Shown here one piece after another: positions 22,152-30,498 of a stretch of 64,000 nt of DNA. Position numbers and translations under genes: made by a program. Under the pieces are notes generated by a model. It had not been told where the DNA came from and did no database searches. It saw nothing but the letters and a program-made list of their open reading frames with translations. Each line of letters opens with the position of its first letter. The stretch's first letter is position 1. Source of the DNA: CAVQFD01 sp963724695 (GTDB taxonomy: Bacteria; Acidobacteriota; Vicinamibacteria; Vicinamibacterales; CAVVIG01); contig CAVRVW010000011.1 of the NCBI GenBank assembly GCA_963724695.1, positions 62,001-126,000 on the forward strand. The letters are read 5' to 3'.

Positions 22152-23003
22152 TCACCGTGGACGATGCTGCTCGATGAGCTTCGCGAACCGCCGCAGACCG
22201 ATCGCGTCGGCAGCGGACGGCGACACGGCGTTCGCGAGCGTGAGCATTTTGAGCAGCCCTCCGCCCATGATGTGGGCGCGACGTCGGTGGCGGATGGTGG
22301 CGAGAATCTCGCGCGCGACCACGTCGGGCTCGCAGAGGGCGACGCCCATCTTGCGCCACATGTCGAAATATGGGGACTCCGACTCGGTGTTGGAGGGCAC
22401 AGGCCCGAAGAAAGAAAGCACCACGTCGGTCCCGGCAAGCTCGCGATTGGCGCCTTGCACGTAGCTCGCCAGCGCGCCGCGGGTCGCCGCGTAGGCGCTC
22501 ATGAACGGCAGCGCCACCCGGCCGTCCATGGCGCCGCCGAGGTGGACGACCACGCCGCCGCCGGCTTGCTTGCGCAGCCCCGGCAGGAATGCCTGGGTCA
22601 CGAAGATGGGCCCCTTCACGTTGACCGCGAGCAGCGCGTCGACGTCGGCCGGCGTGTAGTCCTCGATGGACTTGCGCGGCGAGATGCCCGCGAGGTTCAC
22701 CACCGCATCGATCCGGCCGAGGTGCTCGAAGGCCGCCGCCGCCAGTTGCTCGAGGCTCGCCGGATCGGTGACGTCCGCGCGCAGGTAAATCGCCGAACCG
22801 TCGCTCCGGCCGGTCAGCGCCGCGGCGTCGTACTCGCGCCGTGCCGCGAGCACCATCCGGAAGCCCTCGGCCGCGAGGAGCCTCGCCAGGGCGTGACCAA
22901 GTCCTCCGGTCACCCCGATGAGAACGGCGGTGGGCGCATCCATGCCCCGCTTTGCTGCGGCTCCGCCGGTGATCACAGGTGTCTTTCCATTCAGTCTGGT
23001 CAT
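22152..23003 (-). CDS. SDR-family protein with substituted catalytic residues
   Basis: 283 residues. The Rossmann start is intact (AVLIGVTGGLGHALARLLAA), as are LAARRE and VVNLAGISPRKSIEDYTPAD. At the active site, the usual Ser-Tyr-Lys triad reads VVVHLGGAMDGRVALPFMSA then YAATRGAL: the Tyr is kept, Lys is replaced by Arg, and the position of the catalytic Ser is Gly. The protein may bind NAD(P) without normal dehydrogenase chemistry. The first ~24 residues (MTRLNGKTPVITGGAAAKRG) look like a duplicated or decayed start, so an internal start at MDAPTAV is possible. An Rrf2-like site lies 25-43 bp upstream. Confidence 0.82.
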   Translation of the reverse strand: MTRLNGKTPVITGGAAAKRGMDAPTAVLIGVTGGLGHALARLLAAEGFRMVLAARREYDAAALTGRSDGSAIYLRADVTDPASLEQLAAAAFEHLGRIDAVVNLAGISPRKSIEDYTPADVDALLAVNVKGPIFVTQAFLPGLRKQAGGGVVVHLGGAMDGRVALPFMSAYAATRGALASYVQGANRELAGTDVVLSFFGPVPSNTESESPYFDMWRKMGVALCEPDVVAREILATIRHRRRAHIMGGGLLKMLTLANAVSPSAADAIGLRRFAKLIEQHRPR

Positions 23004-23027
23004 CTCGTGTTCCCTTCGGTGAATATG

Positions 23028-23046
23028 AGTTACGATAAAAGTATCT
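23028..23046. promoter_or_regulatory. Probable second Rrf2 site upstream of the SDR gene
   Basis: AGTTAC-N7-GTATCT matches the spacing and one arm of the operator at 23492-23516 (GGATAC-N7-GTATCC). The position just upstream of the SDR start suggests control by the neighbouring Rrf2 regulator. Confidence 0.5.
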
Positions 23047-23064
23047 ATTTAGAGGAAAAAAAAG

Positions 23065-23490
23065 CTAACCGGACCTGGCCCTGATTTTCGACACCACGTC
23101 CGCCAATGTCGTCTGCCTCAGATCCCTACGGACGGCCTCCTGAGTGCCAACCAGCACGTCGCTCATGACTTCCTTGATGTTACAGCTCACGACACACTCC
23201 TTCGTTTTGGGATAGGCATGGATGGCAAAAGCATCTGGAGGGTTTACCGCAGAGTAGATGTCTAAGAGGGAAATACTCTTTGGGCTTCGTGCCAGGCCAT
23301 AACCACCCGACCTGCCAACAGTCGTCTTCGCCAGCTTCGCCTTCGAGAGTTTAACGAGGATTCTCTTAACGAAAACCGGGTTCGCATTCACGCTGCCTGC
23401 GAGAATTTCCGACGTGAAAACTCCCTCGTGATGTGCGATTGCCGCCAGTACGTGGACGGCGATCGAAAATTGAGTGTTTACGGAAGCCAT
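23065..23490 (-). CDS. Rrf2-family transcriptional regulator
   Basis: 141 residues. QFSIAVHVLAAIAHHEGVFT and SEILAGSVNANPVFVKRILV form the Rrf2 winged helix; GRSGGYGLARSPKSISLLDI is the wing and family signature. The C-terminal part has only two cysteines (ECVVSC), fewer than the three that ligate the cluster in IscR or NsrR, so it may sense redox by thiol chemistry or not at all. It is the first gene of a minus-strand set Rrf2-SDR-MBL, with its own dyad operator just upstream. Confidence 0.9.
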   Translation of the reverse strand: MASVNTQFSIAVHVLAAIAHHEGVFTSEILAGSVNANPVFVKRILVKLSKAKLAKTTVGRSGGYGLARSPKSISLLDIYSAVNPPDAFAIHAYPKTKECVVSCNIKEVMSDVLVGTQEAVRRDLRQTTLADVVSKIRARSG

Positions 23491-23491
23491 T

Positions 23492-23516
23492 TATGGATAC
23501 TATATTAGTATCCATA
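23492..23516. promoter_or_regulatory. Dyad operator upstream of the Rrf2 gene
   Basis: The 9-bp arm TATGGATAC (23492-23500) and its exact reverse complement GTATCCATA (23508-23516) flank a 7-bp AT-rich centre. It starts two bases upstream of the Rrf2 start codon, as expected for autorepression. Confidence 0.75.
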
Positions 23517-23648
23517 TTGGATGCAAGAGCAAAATGCAGAGGCGAGTGAGTGTCGCTGGATCGTCGGCGCCTTCGTAGCCTGTGGAAGTTCGATACGGGC
23601 AAATGGCCTGTTTCGTAAACTGTTGATAGGGGACGCTTTAGGAGCTGG

Positions 23649-23699
23649 CTCGCCGCACTGGACGATTTCCGCAACTGGCTCATCCGCGAAGCCGCTTAA
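23649..23699 (+). repeat. Dispersed tail repeat, copy 6
   Basis: Encodes LAALDDFRNWLIREAA then TAA. Compared with copies 3-5 several codons differ only synonymously (TTG to CTC, GCA-GCG to GCC-GCT), and the non-coding tail is not conserved. Confidence 0.6.
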
Positions 23700-23727
23700 A
23701 TTGGCCAGGTCCTAGCGATTTTCGTCA

Positions 23728-23880
23728 CTATTTCGCCTCGGCTGGCTGCATTGTTCCGGATTTGAGCAACGGTACACCTGTGAACTCGGCATTGCCCGCG
23801 CGCCCGATTGCCACTGAGCGCCCTCCTCCTTGGGCACCAGAAACACCGGACCATTGCCCGCACACTCAATCATGGACACC
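23728..23880 (-). pseudogene. Sulfite-oxidase-like molybdoenzyme fragment
   Basis: The minus strand reads SMIECAGNGPVFLVPKEEGA then QWQSGA, and after a frame change GNAEFTGVPLLKSGTMQ and a stop. ECAGN is the molybdopterin-binding Cys motif of sulfite oxidase/MsrP-type oxidoreductases, followed by the conserved QW-GA-GNAEWTGVPL block. Only about 50 of the ~400 residues remain. Confidence 0.6.
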
Positions 23881-23971
23881 CTGCGACTGAGACGCCATAG
23901 TCGCCAACTCGCGAGAAGGTGTGCCCGGCTGTTTGACCGCGCCCTCAACACTCAGCCGCCACGTCGATCGC

Positions 23972-25876
23972 TTAGAGATCATGAATGACAGTGGGAGGAA
24001 AGGCGGCCCGCAGGGCATTCAGCACCGCCAGAACATCGATGACCTCCTGGCTGATGGCGCCGCCCACTGGGCTCAAATGACCAGTGGCGGCGAAGGCCAT
24101 GCCGATGAGGCTCAGCGCCATGCCTCCCACCGCGCTCTGAAGAGCAATGGACCGCATCCGGCGGCTGATGTGCATGAACTCATCGACCTTCTCGAGGGAG
24201 TTGTCCATGACAACCACGCCCGCCGCCTCGGCGGTCACGTCGCTGTTCTGTCCGATCGCCATGCCGACCGTGGCGGTCATCATGGCCGGGGCGTCATTGA
24301 TGCCATCCCCCACGTACAGTGTCTTGGCGGCGGCGGTTTCCGCGCGAACGATGGCGAGCTTCTCTTCCGGACTCTTCTGCGCGTGGATGTCAGTGATGCC
24401 CACCTGCTCCGCGAGGTAGCGCACCTCCGACTCGCGATCGCCCGACACGATCATGACCTTTTGGAACTGGTGCTTGGGGCCCAGATGCTTCACGAAGGAG
24501 CGACTCTCCGCTCGAGGCGCATCGCGAAAGCGCAGGGCCGCCGCGTAGCGCCGGTCAATCGTCACCACGCATTCGAGTCCCCCGGCAAGCGGCGGGAGCT
24601 GATCGACGCCGGGAATGTGCTGGGCGATGAGTTTGTTCCGGCTGGTGACCTGCACCTGATGGCCCGCAACCGTTCCACGCAGCCCTTGACCGGGCGTTTC
24701 GCTCACCTCGGTGGCTTCCGGAATCTGAATCCCGGCCTCCGTCGCAGACGCCAGAATGGCGCGCGCGAGCGGATGTTTCGAATAGCGTTCCAGCCCCGCC
24801 ACGAGTGTCAACACGTCCGTCTGGGCGAAGCCCGGGGCCGCCAGTTGTTCGGTCAGCGTGGGCTCGCCGTAGGTGAGCGTCCCGGTCTTGTCGAAGATCG
24901 CCGTGCGACACTCGGCGATCTGCTCGAGGACGACAGGAGTCTTGACGATAATCGCCCGCCGGGCGCACAGGGAAATGGAGCCAATGATCGCGATCGGGAT
25001 AGCGATGAGGAGCGGGCAGGGCGTGGCGATGACCATGACCGCAAGGAAGCGAATGGGGTCTCCAGTTGCGGCCCAGGCGAACACAGCAACCGTCAGCGCG
25101 ACCGGCGTGTAGATGGCGCCGAGGCGATCCCCGAGCCGGCGCAGCGTCGGCCTACTGGACTCGGACTCGCGCATGACGTTCATGATCTTCGCGTAGCGCG
25201 AGTCGGCGGCGCGCTGGGTGGCGCGAATCGTCAGAGCGGCCTCGCCGTTGATGGCGCCCGAGATCACCGTCGAGCCACGGGTCTTAGTGATCTGGAACGG
25301 CTCGCCAGTCAGGTAGGATTCGTCCATGACGCCGTGGCCGTCGATCACCACGCCGTCCACCGGGCAGATATCGTGCGGGTAGATCACGAGGGTGTCGTCG
25401 ACGGCCACCTCCTGCACGCTCACGTCTACGATCTCGGAGTCCCGTTTCCGGTGGGCCACCGACGGCATTCGCTTGGCCAGTGCCGCCAGCACCGAGGAGG
25501 CGCTGCGTAGCGCGTAACTCTCCAGCGCTTCACCGCCCGCGAGCATCAACACGATGATGGAACCCGCCAGGTACTCACCCAGCAGGACCGACGTGATGAT
25601 AGAGATGCCGCCGAGCAGATCCGAGCTGAACTCCCTCTTCAGGAGCTTCCGCAGCAGGTCATAGAGGAGGGGCATGCCGCCGATCGCGAGCGTGACTAGC
25701 AACGGAATCTGGGCTGACGCTGGACTGGCGCGGAAGCCGAAGCGCAGCACCAGGTGCGCAAGTATGGCCGCGACGGAAAGCGCCGCAATCACCGTGGTCT
25801 GGCGCAGCCAGGGAGGCGACCGCGTCTCTTCAGTCTCGCCCACTAATAGCAACCGTCGCTTGGGCAGTCGCCACAC
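23972..25876 (-). CDS. Heavy-metal-transporting P1B-type ATPase
   Basis: 634 residues. Motifs in order: actuator loop TGEP (DESYLTGEPFQITKT), intramembrane metal site TPCPLLIAIP, phosphorylation site DKTGTLTYGEP, the P1B HP motif SKHPLARAI, and the hinge VGDGINDAPAM. About eight membrane helices are expected. There is no N-terminal HMA or His-rich metal-binding domain, and the membrane motif is TPC rather than CPC, CPH or SPC, so the metal cannot be assigned with confidence. The frame opens with GTG at 25876; an internal start is possible. Monocistronic, followed by sulfite-oxidase debris. Confidence 0.88.
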   Translation of the reverse strand: MWRLPKRRLLLVGETEETRSPPWLRQTTVIAALSVAAILAHLVLRFGFRASPASAQIPLLVTLAIGGMPLLYDLLRKLLKREFSSDLLGGISIITSVLLGEYLAGSIIVLMLAGGEALESYALRSASSVLAALAKRMPSVAHRKRDSEIVDVSVQEVAVDDTLVIYPHDICPVDGVVIDGHGVMDESYLTGEPFQITKTRGSTVISGAINGEAALTIRATQRAADSRYAKIMNVMRESESSRPTLRRLGDRLGAIYTPVALTVAVFAWAATGDPIRFLAVMVIATPCPLLIAIPIAIIGSISLCARRAIIVKTPVVLEQIAECRTAIFDKTGTLTYGEPTLTEQLAAPGFAQTDVLTLVAGLERYSKHPLARAILASATEAGIQIPEATEVSETPGQGLRGTVAGHQVQVTSRNKLIAQHIPGVDQLPPLAGGLECVVTIDRRYAAALRFRDAPRAESRSFVKHLGPKHQFQKVMIVSGDRESEVRYLAEQVGITDIHAQKSPEEKLAIVRAETAAAKTLYVGDGINDAPAMMTATVGMAIGQNSDVTAEAAGVVVMDNSLEKVDEFMHISRRMRSIALQSAVGGMALSLIGMAFAATGHLSPVGGAISQEVIDVLAVLNALRAAFPPTVIHDL

Positions 25877-26261
25877 TCGAGTTGCGGCGTAACGTGCCTA
25901 CAGAGTCCAACGTGCCAGGTACTCTCTTGCGAACCATGCGATGGATGCCACCTCGCGGTCATCACGTTCAGCGACTTTCCGTGCGGGGGTCGTTGCCTTC
26001 GAGGGACATGACTCCACACTTGATCAGGCTACTGCCAGAAAAACCTGCGGGGCTGTCTCCGATCGAACTCTGACATCGATCGAACGGCGGAGGCGCCAAC
26101 ACGTCGCGGGCCAGCATCGTTTGTCGGCGGGTCGAGGAACACCGTACCGGTGCTCCCCGGAGAGACCGCGCGTGCAGATGAGTCAGACGCGTCGATCAAG
26201 TGACCATCGACCGTATGACCGACCCTCAATGACGTCCTCTGGCCCATCGGTCGTGACCCGA
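25877..26261. other. No gene recognised
   Basis: Between the P-type ATPase start and the end of the VIT gene, both minus strand. Short overlapping frames without motifs. It must hold the ATPase promoter, but none is clear. Confidence 0.4.
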
Positions 26262-26954
26262 CTATCCGACGGTCGTGCCAAATAGCTTTCCGACTGCAGC
26301 CGTTGCAGCCATCGCCAATACGCCCCAGACCGTGACGCGCGTCGCGCCGACCAGCCACGGTGCCCCGCCGATTCTGGCCGCAGCGGCGCCGAGTGCGACC
26401 AGGCACAACAACGACACCACGAAGACGGCCAGCACGAGCGCTGTCGATGGTGCGACAAGAATCGTCGCTATGGGCACTCCCGCGCCGACGGCGAATGTTG
26501 CCGCCGAGGCGAAAGCCGCCTGCAACGGCCGCGCGGCGAGTTCCTCTGTCAGCCCGAGCTCGTCGCGCGCATGCGCAGCCAACGCCCCCTTGGCGGTCAG
26601 TTGCTGCGCAACCGTTCTCGCGAGTTCCGGTGCCAAACCCCGCCGCACGTAGATGCTCGTGAGCTCGTCCTCCTCGGCTTGCGGTTCGGCGGCAAGTTCG
26701 TGTTTCTCTCGCTTGAGATCCGCCTGCTCGGTATCCGCCTGGGAGCTGACCGAGACGTACTCGCCGGCCGCCATGGACAGCGCGCCAGCCACAAGACCCG
26801 CTACGCCGGCGACCAGGACGTCTTGGCGGGCCGCCTGCGCCGCAGCCACGCCGACGACAAGACTCGCGGTTGACACAATGCCATCGTTGGCGCCGAGCAC
26901 TGCCGCGCGAAGCCATCCGATCCGCTCGCTCCGATGACGTTCACGATGGGCCAT
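26262..26954 (-). CDS. VIT1/CCC1-family Fe(II)/Mn(II) transporter
   Basis: 230 residues. RAAVLGANDGIVSTASLVVG (helix 1), AGLVAGALSMAAGEYVSVSS (helix 2 with the conserved MAAGEYVS metal-path motif), a charged cytoplasmic stretch (QADLKREKHELAAEPQAEED), then three more helices. The usual VIT fold is five helices with a metal-binding helical domain between helices 2 and 3. It likely moves Fe2+ or Mn2+ out of the cytoplasm. Divergent from the redox cluster at 27067, with the TTAAGG box in the shared gap. Confidence 0.88.
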   Translation of the reverse strand: MAHRERHRSERIGWLRAAVLGANDGIVSTASLVVGVAAAQAARQDVLVAGVAGLVAGALSMAAGEYVSVSSQADTEQADLKREKHELAAEPQAEEDELTSIYVRRGLAPELARTVAQQLTAKGALAAHARDELGLTEELAARPLQAAFASAATFAVGAGVPIATILVAPSTALVLAVFVVSLLCLVALGAAAARIGGAPWLVGATRVTVWGVLAMAATAAVGKLFGTTVG

Positions 26955-27000
26955 AGCGCACCTCGTTCATCCGATGATTGTAAGGGCCGACGGCCCTGCC

Positions 27001-27032
27001 TTAAGGAGCAGATAAGGTTTCGCGGCCACACT
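27001..27032 (+). promoter_or_regulatory. Response-regulator box and -10 element, copy 1
   Basis: TTAAGG (27001-27006), 5 bp, ATAAGG (27012-27017), 9 bp, CACACT (27027-27032). Same layout as at 29536 and 30143. A further GTAAGG lies 21 bp upstream at 26980. Likely drives the 27067-29550 genes and is likely bound by the QseB-like regulator at 30499. Confidence 0.7.
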
Positions 27033-27066
27033 GGCCCCGGTGGTTCCAAAAACAAGGAGATTCGCC

Positions 27067-27501
27067 ATGCCAGGTCCCTCGAATCGGTCCGTCGTCATCA
27101 TCTCCGGCCTGCTCACGCTGCTTGTTCTGGGCGGCGCGACGCTGGCCGTCGCGTTCCGGAATGGCTGGGTGCACGTCACCTCGGCGGCACCAGGCCCGGA
27201 TACCGTGACCGCCCGCGTCCAGCCGACCGACGCGGACCGCGGCCGAACCGTCCCTCCGCCTCGAGAGGCCGACCCATCGGCGGCTCGTGGCGCGGACGTC
27301 GATCAGAGCGAGGTCGCGGTCTATCGCGGGAAGCTCGAGGACGCGTATCGAGCACTCGATGACGCCTACGCCCAGGTTCGCTCACTCCAGACGGCGCAGT
27401 CACAGGTCGCGTCTCGCGGCGATGGGGATCGCGCGTTCACCGAACACGACGACGACCGTCATGAACGGCGTTCTCGACAACGGAAGTCCGATGACGACTG
27501 A
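27067..27501 (+). CDS. Membrane-anchored coiled-coil protein (hypothetical)
   Basis: 144 residues. The ATG at 27067 has AAGGAG seven bases upstream, so I prefer it to the in-frame codon at 27040. One N-terminal helix (VVIISGLLTLLVLGGATLAV) is followed by a Pro/Asp-rich spacer, a short heptad-like helix (VYRGKLEDAYRALDDAYAQV then RSLQTAQ) and a highly charged tail (HDDDRHERRSRQRKSDDD). No known domain. First gene of a plus-strand set with the next membrane protein, ApbE and the ferric-reductase-like gene, so it may scaffold or be a partner of that electron-transfer system. Confidence 0.65.
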   Translation: MPGPSNRSVVIISGLLTLLVLGGATLAVAFRNGWVHVTSAAPGPDTVTARVQPTDADRGRTVPPPREADPSAARGADVDQSEVAVYRGKLEDAYRALDDAYAQVRSLQTAQSQVASRGDGDRAFTEHDDDRHERRSRQRKSDDD

Positions 27502-27543
27502 ACGATTCGCGGGACACGGCGCCACTGATGCGGAGGACGGATC

Positions 27544-27873
27544 ATGAACGAGCAGAACGCCAATGCGGGCCCCAAGACACCGGCACGTCGGACCGGACCT
27601 CCCGTTGCGGCCGGTCAGTGGTGGAAGGCGTGGGTGCTGCTGACTGGGCTCGGCGTCACCGTGCTCGGTTGGATGACGCTTCCACGCAATGAGCCGGCGC
27701 CAGTCAATGGCACGCTCTCGTCACAGATGTCGATGTCAGCTGAGAACTCCCCCGTCGTCCGCGCCGAGCGAATCGACCGACAGCGGCGAGTATCCACCGG
27801 TATGCGCACATTGCCGGGAATGCCAGAGAAGCCGGTGTTTCAGGCTCCGATCACACGCACTCGACGTTCCTGA
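27544..27873 (+). CDS. Small single-pass membrane protein (hypothetical)
   Basis: 109 residues, ATG after GGACGGATC. One helix (WKAWVLLTGLGVTVLGWMTL) at ~27-46, then an extracytoplasmic tail with Ser/Met-rich (SSQMSMSAENS) and basic stretches ending LPGMPEKPVFQAPITRTRRS. I looked for the D-x-x-T/S-G-A-T flavinylation motif of ApbE substrates and did not find it. Lies 10 bases before apbE; function unknown, probably tied to the flavin/heme module. Confidence 0.6.
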   Translation: MNEQNANAGPKTPARRTGPPVAAGQWWKAWVLLTGLGVTVLGWMTLPRNEPAPVNGTLSSQMSMSAENSPVVRAERIDRQRRVSTGMRTLPGMPEKPVFQAPITRTRRS

Positions 27874-27884
27874 GCCCACCCACC

Positions 27885-28841
27885 ATGCTGCACGAACGTC
27901 ACTTCCGCGCGATGAACACGGACGTCGGCGTCTGGGTGTGGTCCACCGCTGCGGTCCGCGCACCGATCATCGGGCGGTCCCTCGAATGGGCGGAAGGCGT
28001 CTTCGCACGCGTCGAGGACGAGCTCAGCCGGTTCCGAAGCAACTCCGCGCTCAGTCGCCTCAACCAGGCGGCGGGTGGCGGGCCGCAGGCGGTGTCACCG
28101 CTGCTCTGGACGGTCTTGCTGTCGGCGCTGCAGGCGGCGGAGGACAGCGGCGGCATTTACGATCCGACCCTGCTCCGCACACTCGAGCGGATCGGGTACG
28201 ACCGAAGCTTCGAAACGATTCACGACCGCGACGGTGCGGCGGTCATCGCTGGCCGATTGACGCTCGGCTCATGGCGACGCGTGCGGCTGGATAGCGCGGC
28301 CCAGTCGGTCTCGCTGCCCTCTGATCTGGCACTCGACTTCGGCGGCATCGCGAAGGGGTGGACGGTCGATCGCGTGGCGCGCGCGCTGGCGCCACTCGGT
28401 CCAGTGCTGGTGGACGCAGGTGGCGATCTGCGTGTAATCGGGGCGGCCGGTGGCGAGGCGTGGCCGATTGCCGTCCAGGATGCGTTCGACCCGGAACGCG
28501 ACCGCGCCGTCGTGCGCCTGGGCGAGGGCGCACTGGCGACCAGCAGCATCGGCGGACGCCAGTGGCACCGCGGAGGCCGCCTGCTGCACCACGTCATCGA
28601 CCCGAGAACCGGCACGGCGGCGGCGAGCGACCTCCATTCCGTGACGGTGCGTGCGCCGAGCGCCGCGATGGCAGACGTCGCCGCCAAGGTCGTGCTGGTG
28701 CTGGGCAGCGCTTCCGGATCCGCCTATCTGCTCGCGCGGGGCCTTTCCGGACTGCTGACTACTGTTCAAGGACGCGCGATACCTGTGGGCGACTTTCGAC
28801 AGGAAGAGAGGGAACCTCATGCATCGGTCCCTAGCAATTGA
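27885..28841 (+). CDS. apbE: FAD:protein FMN transferase (ApbE)
   Basis: 318 residues. FRAMNTDVGVWVW opens the fold, DFGGIAKGWTVDRVARAL is the FAD-binding signature, DAGGDLRVIG follows, and HHVIDPRTGTAAAS holds the late metal/flavin motif. It covalently attaches FMN to Thr/Ser of extracytoplasmic or membrane target proteins. No Sec or lipobox signal is visible, so it may act in the cytoplasm or from an unrecognised start. It overlaps the ferric-reductase-like gene by 23 bases, showing co-translation; no recognisable FMN-binding-domain substrate lies nearby. Confidence 0.88.
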   Translation: MLHERHFRAMNTDVGVWVWSTAAVRAPIIGRSLEWAEGVFARVEDELSRFRSNSALSRLNQAAGGGPQAVSPLLWTVLLSALQAAEDSGGIYDPTLLRTLERIGYDRSFETIHDRDGAAVIAGRLTLGSWRRVRLDSAAQSVSLPSDLALDFGGIAKGWTVDRVARALAPLGPVLVDAGGDLRVIGAAGGEAWPIAVQDAFDPERDRAVVRLGEGALATSSIGGRQWHRGGRLLHHVIDPRTGTAAASDLHSVTVRAPSAAMADVAAKVVLVLGSASGSAYLLARGLSGLLTTVQGRAIPVGDFRQEEREPHASVPSN

Positions 28842-29550
28842 AGCGGGAGAGGTGGCGCCCGGCAGCGTGCTCCTGAGCACGGTCGTGGGCATCACGCTCG
28901 CGACCGGGGGCTTTGCCATTGGTGTCGGCGCCACTGGCATCGCCGAGGGGTCGACATCGTTCTGGTATCTGAGCCGGGCCTCAGGGTTCGTGGCGTACCT
29001 GCTGCTCTGGGAATCCGTCATGTGGGGTCTGCTCCTCAGCACCGGCACAGGCCGCCGCTGGATGCGGCCGCCGCTCCTGCTCGACGCCCACCAGTTCCTC
29101 AGCACGGCAGCCGTGGGCTTCGCGAGCTTTCACGGCCTGGTGCTGATGGGCGACCGGTACGTGAGCTTTCCGCTCCTGGCGATTGTCGTGCCGTTCACTG
29201 GCAGCTACGAACCGCTGCTGGTGGCCTTTGGGCAGATCGCCATCTGGCTGTCGGTGCTCCTCATCGGCAGCTTCCACCTCCGTCGTCTTCTCGGTGGGCA
29301 GGCGTGGAGGCGACTGCACTACGCCAGCTTCGTCGCGTTCTGCCTAGCATGTATCCACGGGCTGGCACTGGGCAGCGAGAGCGCGACCCTGTGGGCCAGC
29401 CTCCTGTACATGGGGACGATAGCCCCCGTGATCTTCCTCTGCCTCTACCGGGTGCTCTCCACGCCAAGGCTGCAGGGACTGCTGATCGAGGCCGCTACGC
29501 ATCATCCGGTCTCGCCTTCTCAGCATCAGCATTCGTTAAGGGCACGGTAA
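28819..29550 (+). CDS. Ferric-reductase-like transmembrane protein (heme-b, MsrQ/YedZ-like)
   Basis: 243 residues. After an atypical ~35-residue start come about six membrane helices: SFWYLSRASGFVAYLLLWES, PPLLLDAHQFLSTAAVGFAS then FHGL, SEQ-poor loops, HYASFVAFCLACIHGLALGS and a last helix. His residues in DAHQF, SFHGL, LHYASF and CIHGL are placed as expected for two b hemes in ferric-reductase-like domains. There is no C-terminal FAD/NAD domain. It probably moves electrons across the membrane to or from a flavinylated partner made by the overlapping apbE. The stop lies inside the next regulatory box. Confidence 0.85.
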   Translation: MHRSLAIEAGEVAPGSVLLSTVVGITLATGGFAIGVGATGIAEGSTSFWYLSRASGFVAYLLLWESVMWGLLLSTGTGRRWMRPPLLLDAHQFLSTAAVGFASFHGLVLMGDRYVSFPLLAIVVPFTGSYEPLLVAFGQIAIWLSVLLIGSFHLRRLLGGQAWRRLHYASFVAFCLACIHGLALGSESATLWASLLYMGTIAPVIFLCLYRVLSTPRLQGLLIEAATHHPVSPSQHQHSLRAR

Positions 29551-29567
29551 GGTCCGGCTCCTACACT
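29536..29567 (+). promoter_or_regulatory. Response-regulator box and -10 element, copy 2
   Basis: TTAAGG (29536-29541), 5 bp, GTAAGG (29547-29552), 9 bp, TACACT (29562-29567). The box overlaps the last codons of the upstream gene. Nearly identical over ~45 bp to the copy at 30143. Drives the membrane protein at 29616. Confidence 0.75.
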
Positions 29568-29615
29568 GGCCTTCGATGTTGAAGCTCACGAAAGCCCTGG
29601 AAGAGGAGTTGACGT

Positions 29616-30113
29616 ATGAATCCGGCCCATCTACATCTGATGCTGAACCACGTTCCTGTTCTTGCCGTTCCCTTCGGCCTGGCGGTGCTGGGCTGGGCGA
29701 TGTTTCGACCGCGTCCTGAGTTCGCCAGGCTCGCCTTGATCGTCTTCGTCTTCTCGGCTCTGGCGACCATCCCGACCTATCTATCGGGTGAGCCGGCGGA
29801 AGACGCGATCGAAGGGGTGGCAGGCGCGATCGAGCCCTGGGTAGAACCACACGAAGAAGCCGCGCTCGTCTCGCTCATCCTCGGCGTGGGGCTCGGCGTC
29901 CTTGCGATCGCGGGGCTCTGGAGCACGCGACGCGCCGTATCTCCGTCTCGTCCGATGATGATGGCCAGTCTTGTCCTCGCGCTCGCGACGGCAGGCTCGT
30001 TGGCGTATACGGCGAATCTCGGCGGACTCATTCGTCACACCGAGATCCGCAGCGGCGCGTCCCTTCCCGGCGCCGCTGGATCGAGCAGTGGCGGGGAACA
30101 TGGTGAGCGATGA
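29616..30113 (+). CDS. Four-helix membrane protein (DUF2231-like, hypothetical)
   Basis: 165 residues; GAGGAG lies upstream of the ATG. HLHLMLNHVPVLAVPFGLAV, then LALIVFVFSALATIPTYLSG, EPAEDAIEG, LVSLILGVGLGVLAIAGLWS and a fourth helix. The N-terminal His-rich HLHLMLNHVP and the YLSGEPAED motif occur in small membrane proteins near cytochrome and DUF2231 genes; the histidines could bind heme, but that is speculative. It has its own TTAAGG box. Confidence 0.65.
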   Translation: MNPAHLHLMLNHVPVLAVPFGLAVLGWAMFRPRPEFARLALIVFVFSALATIPTYLSGEPAEDAIEGVAGAIEPWVEPHEEAALVSLILGVGLGVLAIAGLWSTRRAVSPSRPMMMASLVLALATAGSLAYTANLGGLIRHTEIRSGASLPGAAGSSSGGEHGER

Positions 30114-30142
30114 GCGGGAAGCATCCCCAGCATCGGCGTTCG

Positions 30143-30174
30143 TTAAGGGCCTGGTAAGGTCCGGCTCCTACACT
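30143..30174 (+). promoter_or_regulatory. Response-regulator box and -10 element, copy 3
   Basis: TTAAGG (30143-30148), 5 bp, GTAAGG (30154-30159), 9 bp, TACACT (30169-30174). Lies upstream of the small gene at 30235 and hence of the two-component system at 30499, which would be autoregulated. Confidence 0.75.
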
Positions 30175-30234
30175 GGCATTCGAGCGCTGCAAGGCTCGGC
30201 ACGACCTGGCGGCCCTGAGCGGCACCGACGGTAC

Positions 30235-30486
30235 GTGCGCGAAATCGACGCCGACGGTGTCCACGGCGGTGGTGTAAAACAGGCGCTACGGGCGCTGCAA
30301 GGCTTCACGACCGAGGGTGATCACCTCCGACACTACGAGGAGGAACTCGTCCGGGGGCACCTCGTCGTTGATGTCACGGTGCACGGCCGCCAGAAGCGTG
30401 ACACAGTCGTGCAGATTCTCCGGAGCTGCGGCGCACATTTCATCAACGCTTATGGGCCGTGGACCATCGAGAGCGTGGCCGCCTGA
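30235..30486 (+). CDS. Small soluble protein, possibly an N-truncated stress-type domain
   Basis: 83 residues from a GTG at 30235. GVKQALRALQGFTTEGDHLR then HYEEELVRGHLVVDVTVHGR and HFINAYGPWTIESV suggest a compact alpha/beta fold with a conserved YGPWTIE end, like the second half of small general-stress domains. No ribosome-binding site is obvious; the frame continues upstream through the regulatory box, so the start is uncertain. It ends 12 bases before the response-regulator gene. Confidence 0.5.
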   Translation: MREIDADGVHGGGVKQALRALQGFTTEGDHLRHYEEELVRGHLVVDVTVHGRQKRDTVVQILRSCGAHFINAYGPWTIESVAA

Positions 30487-30498
30487 CGAAGGAGTGAC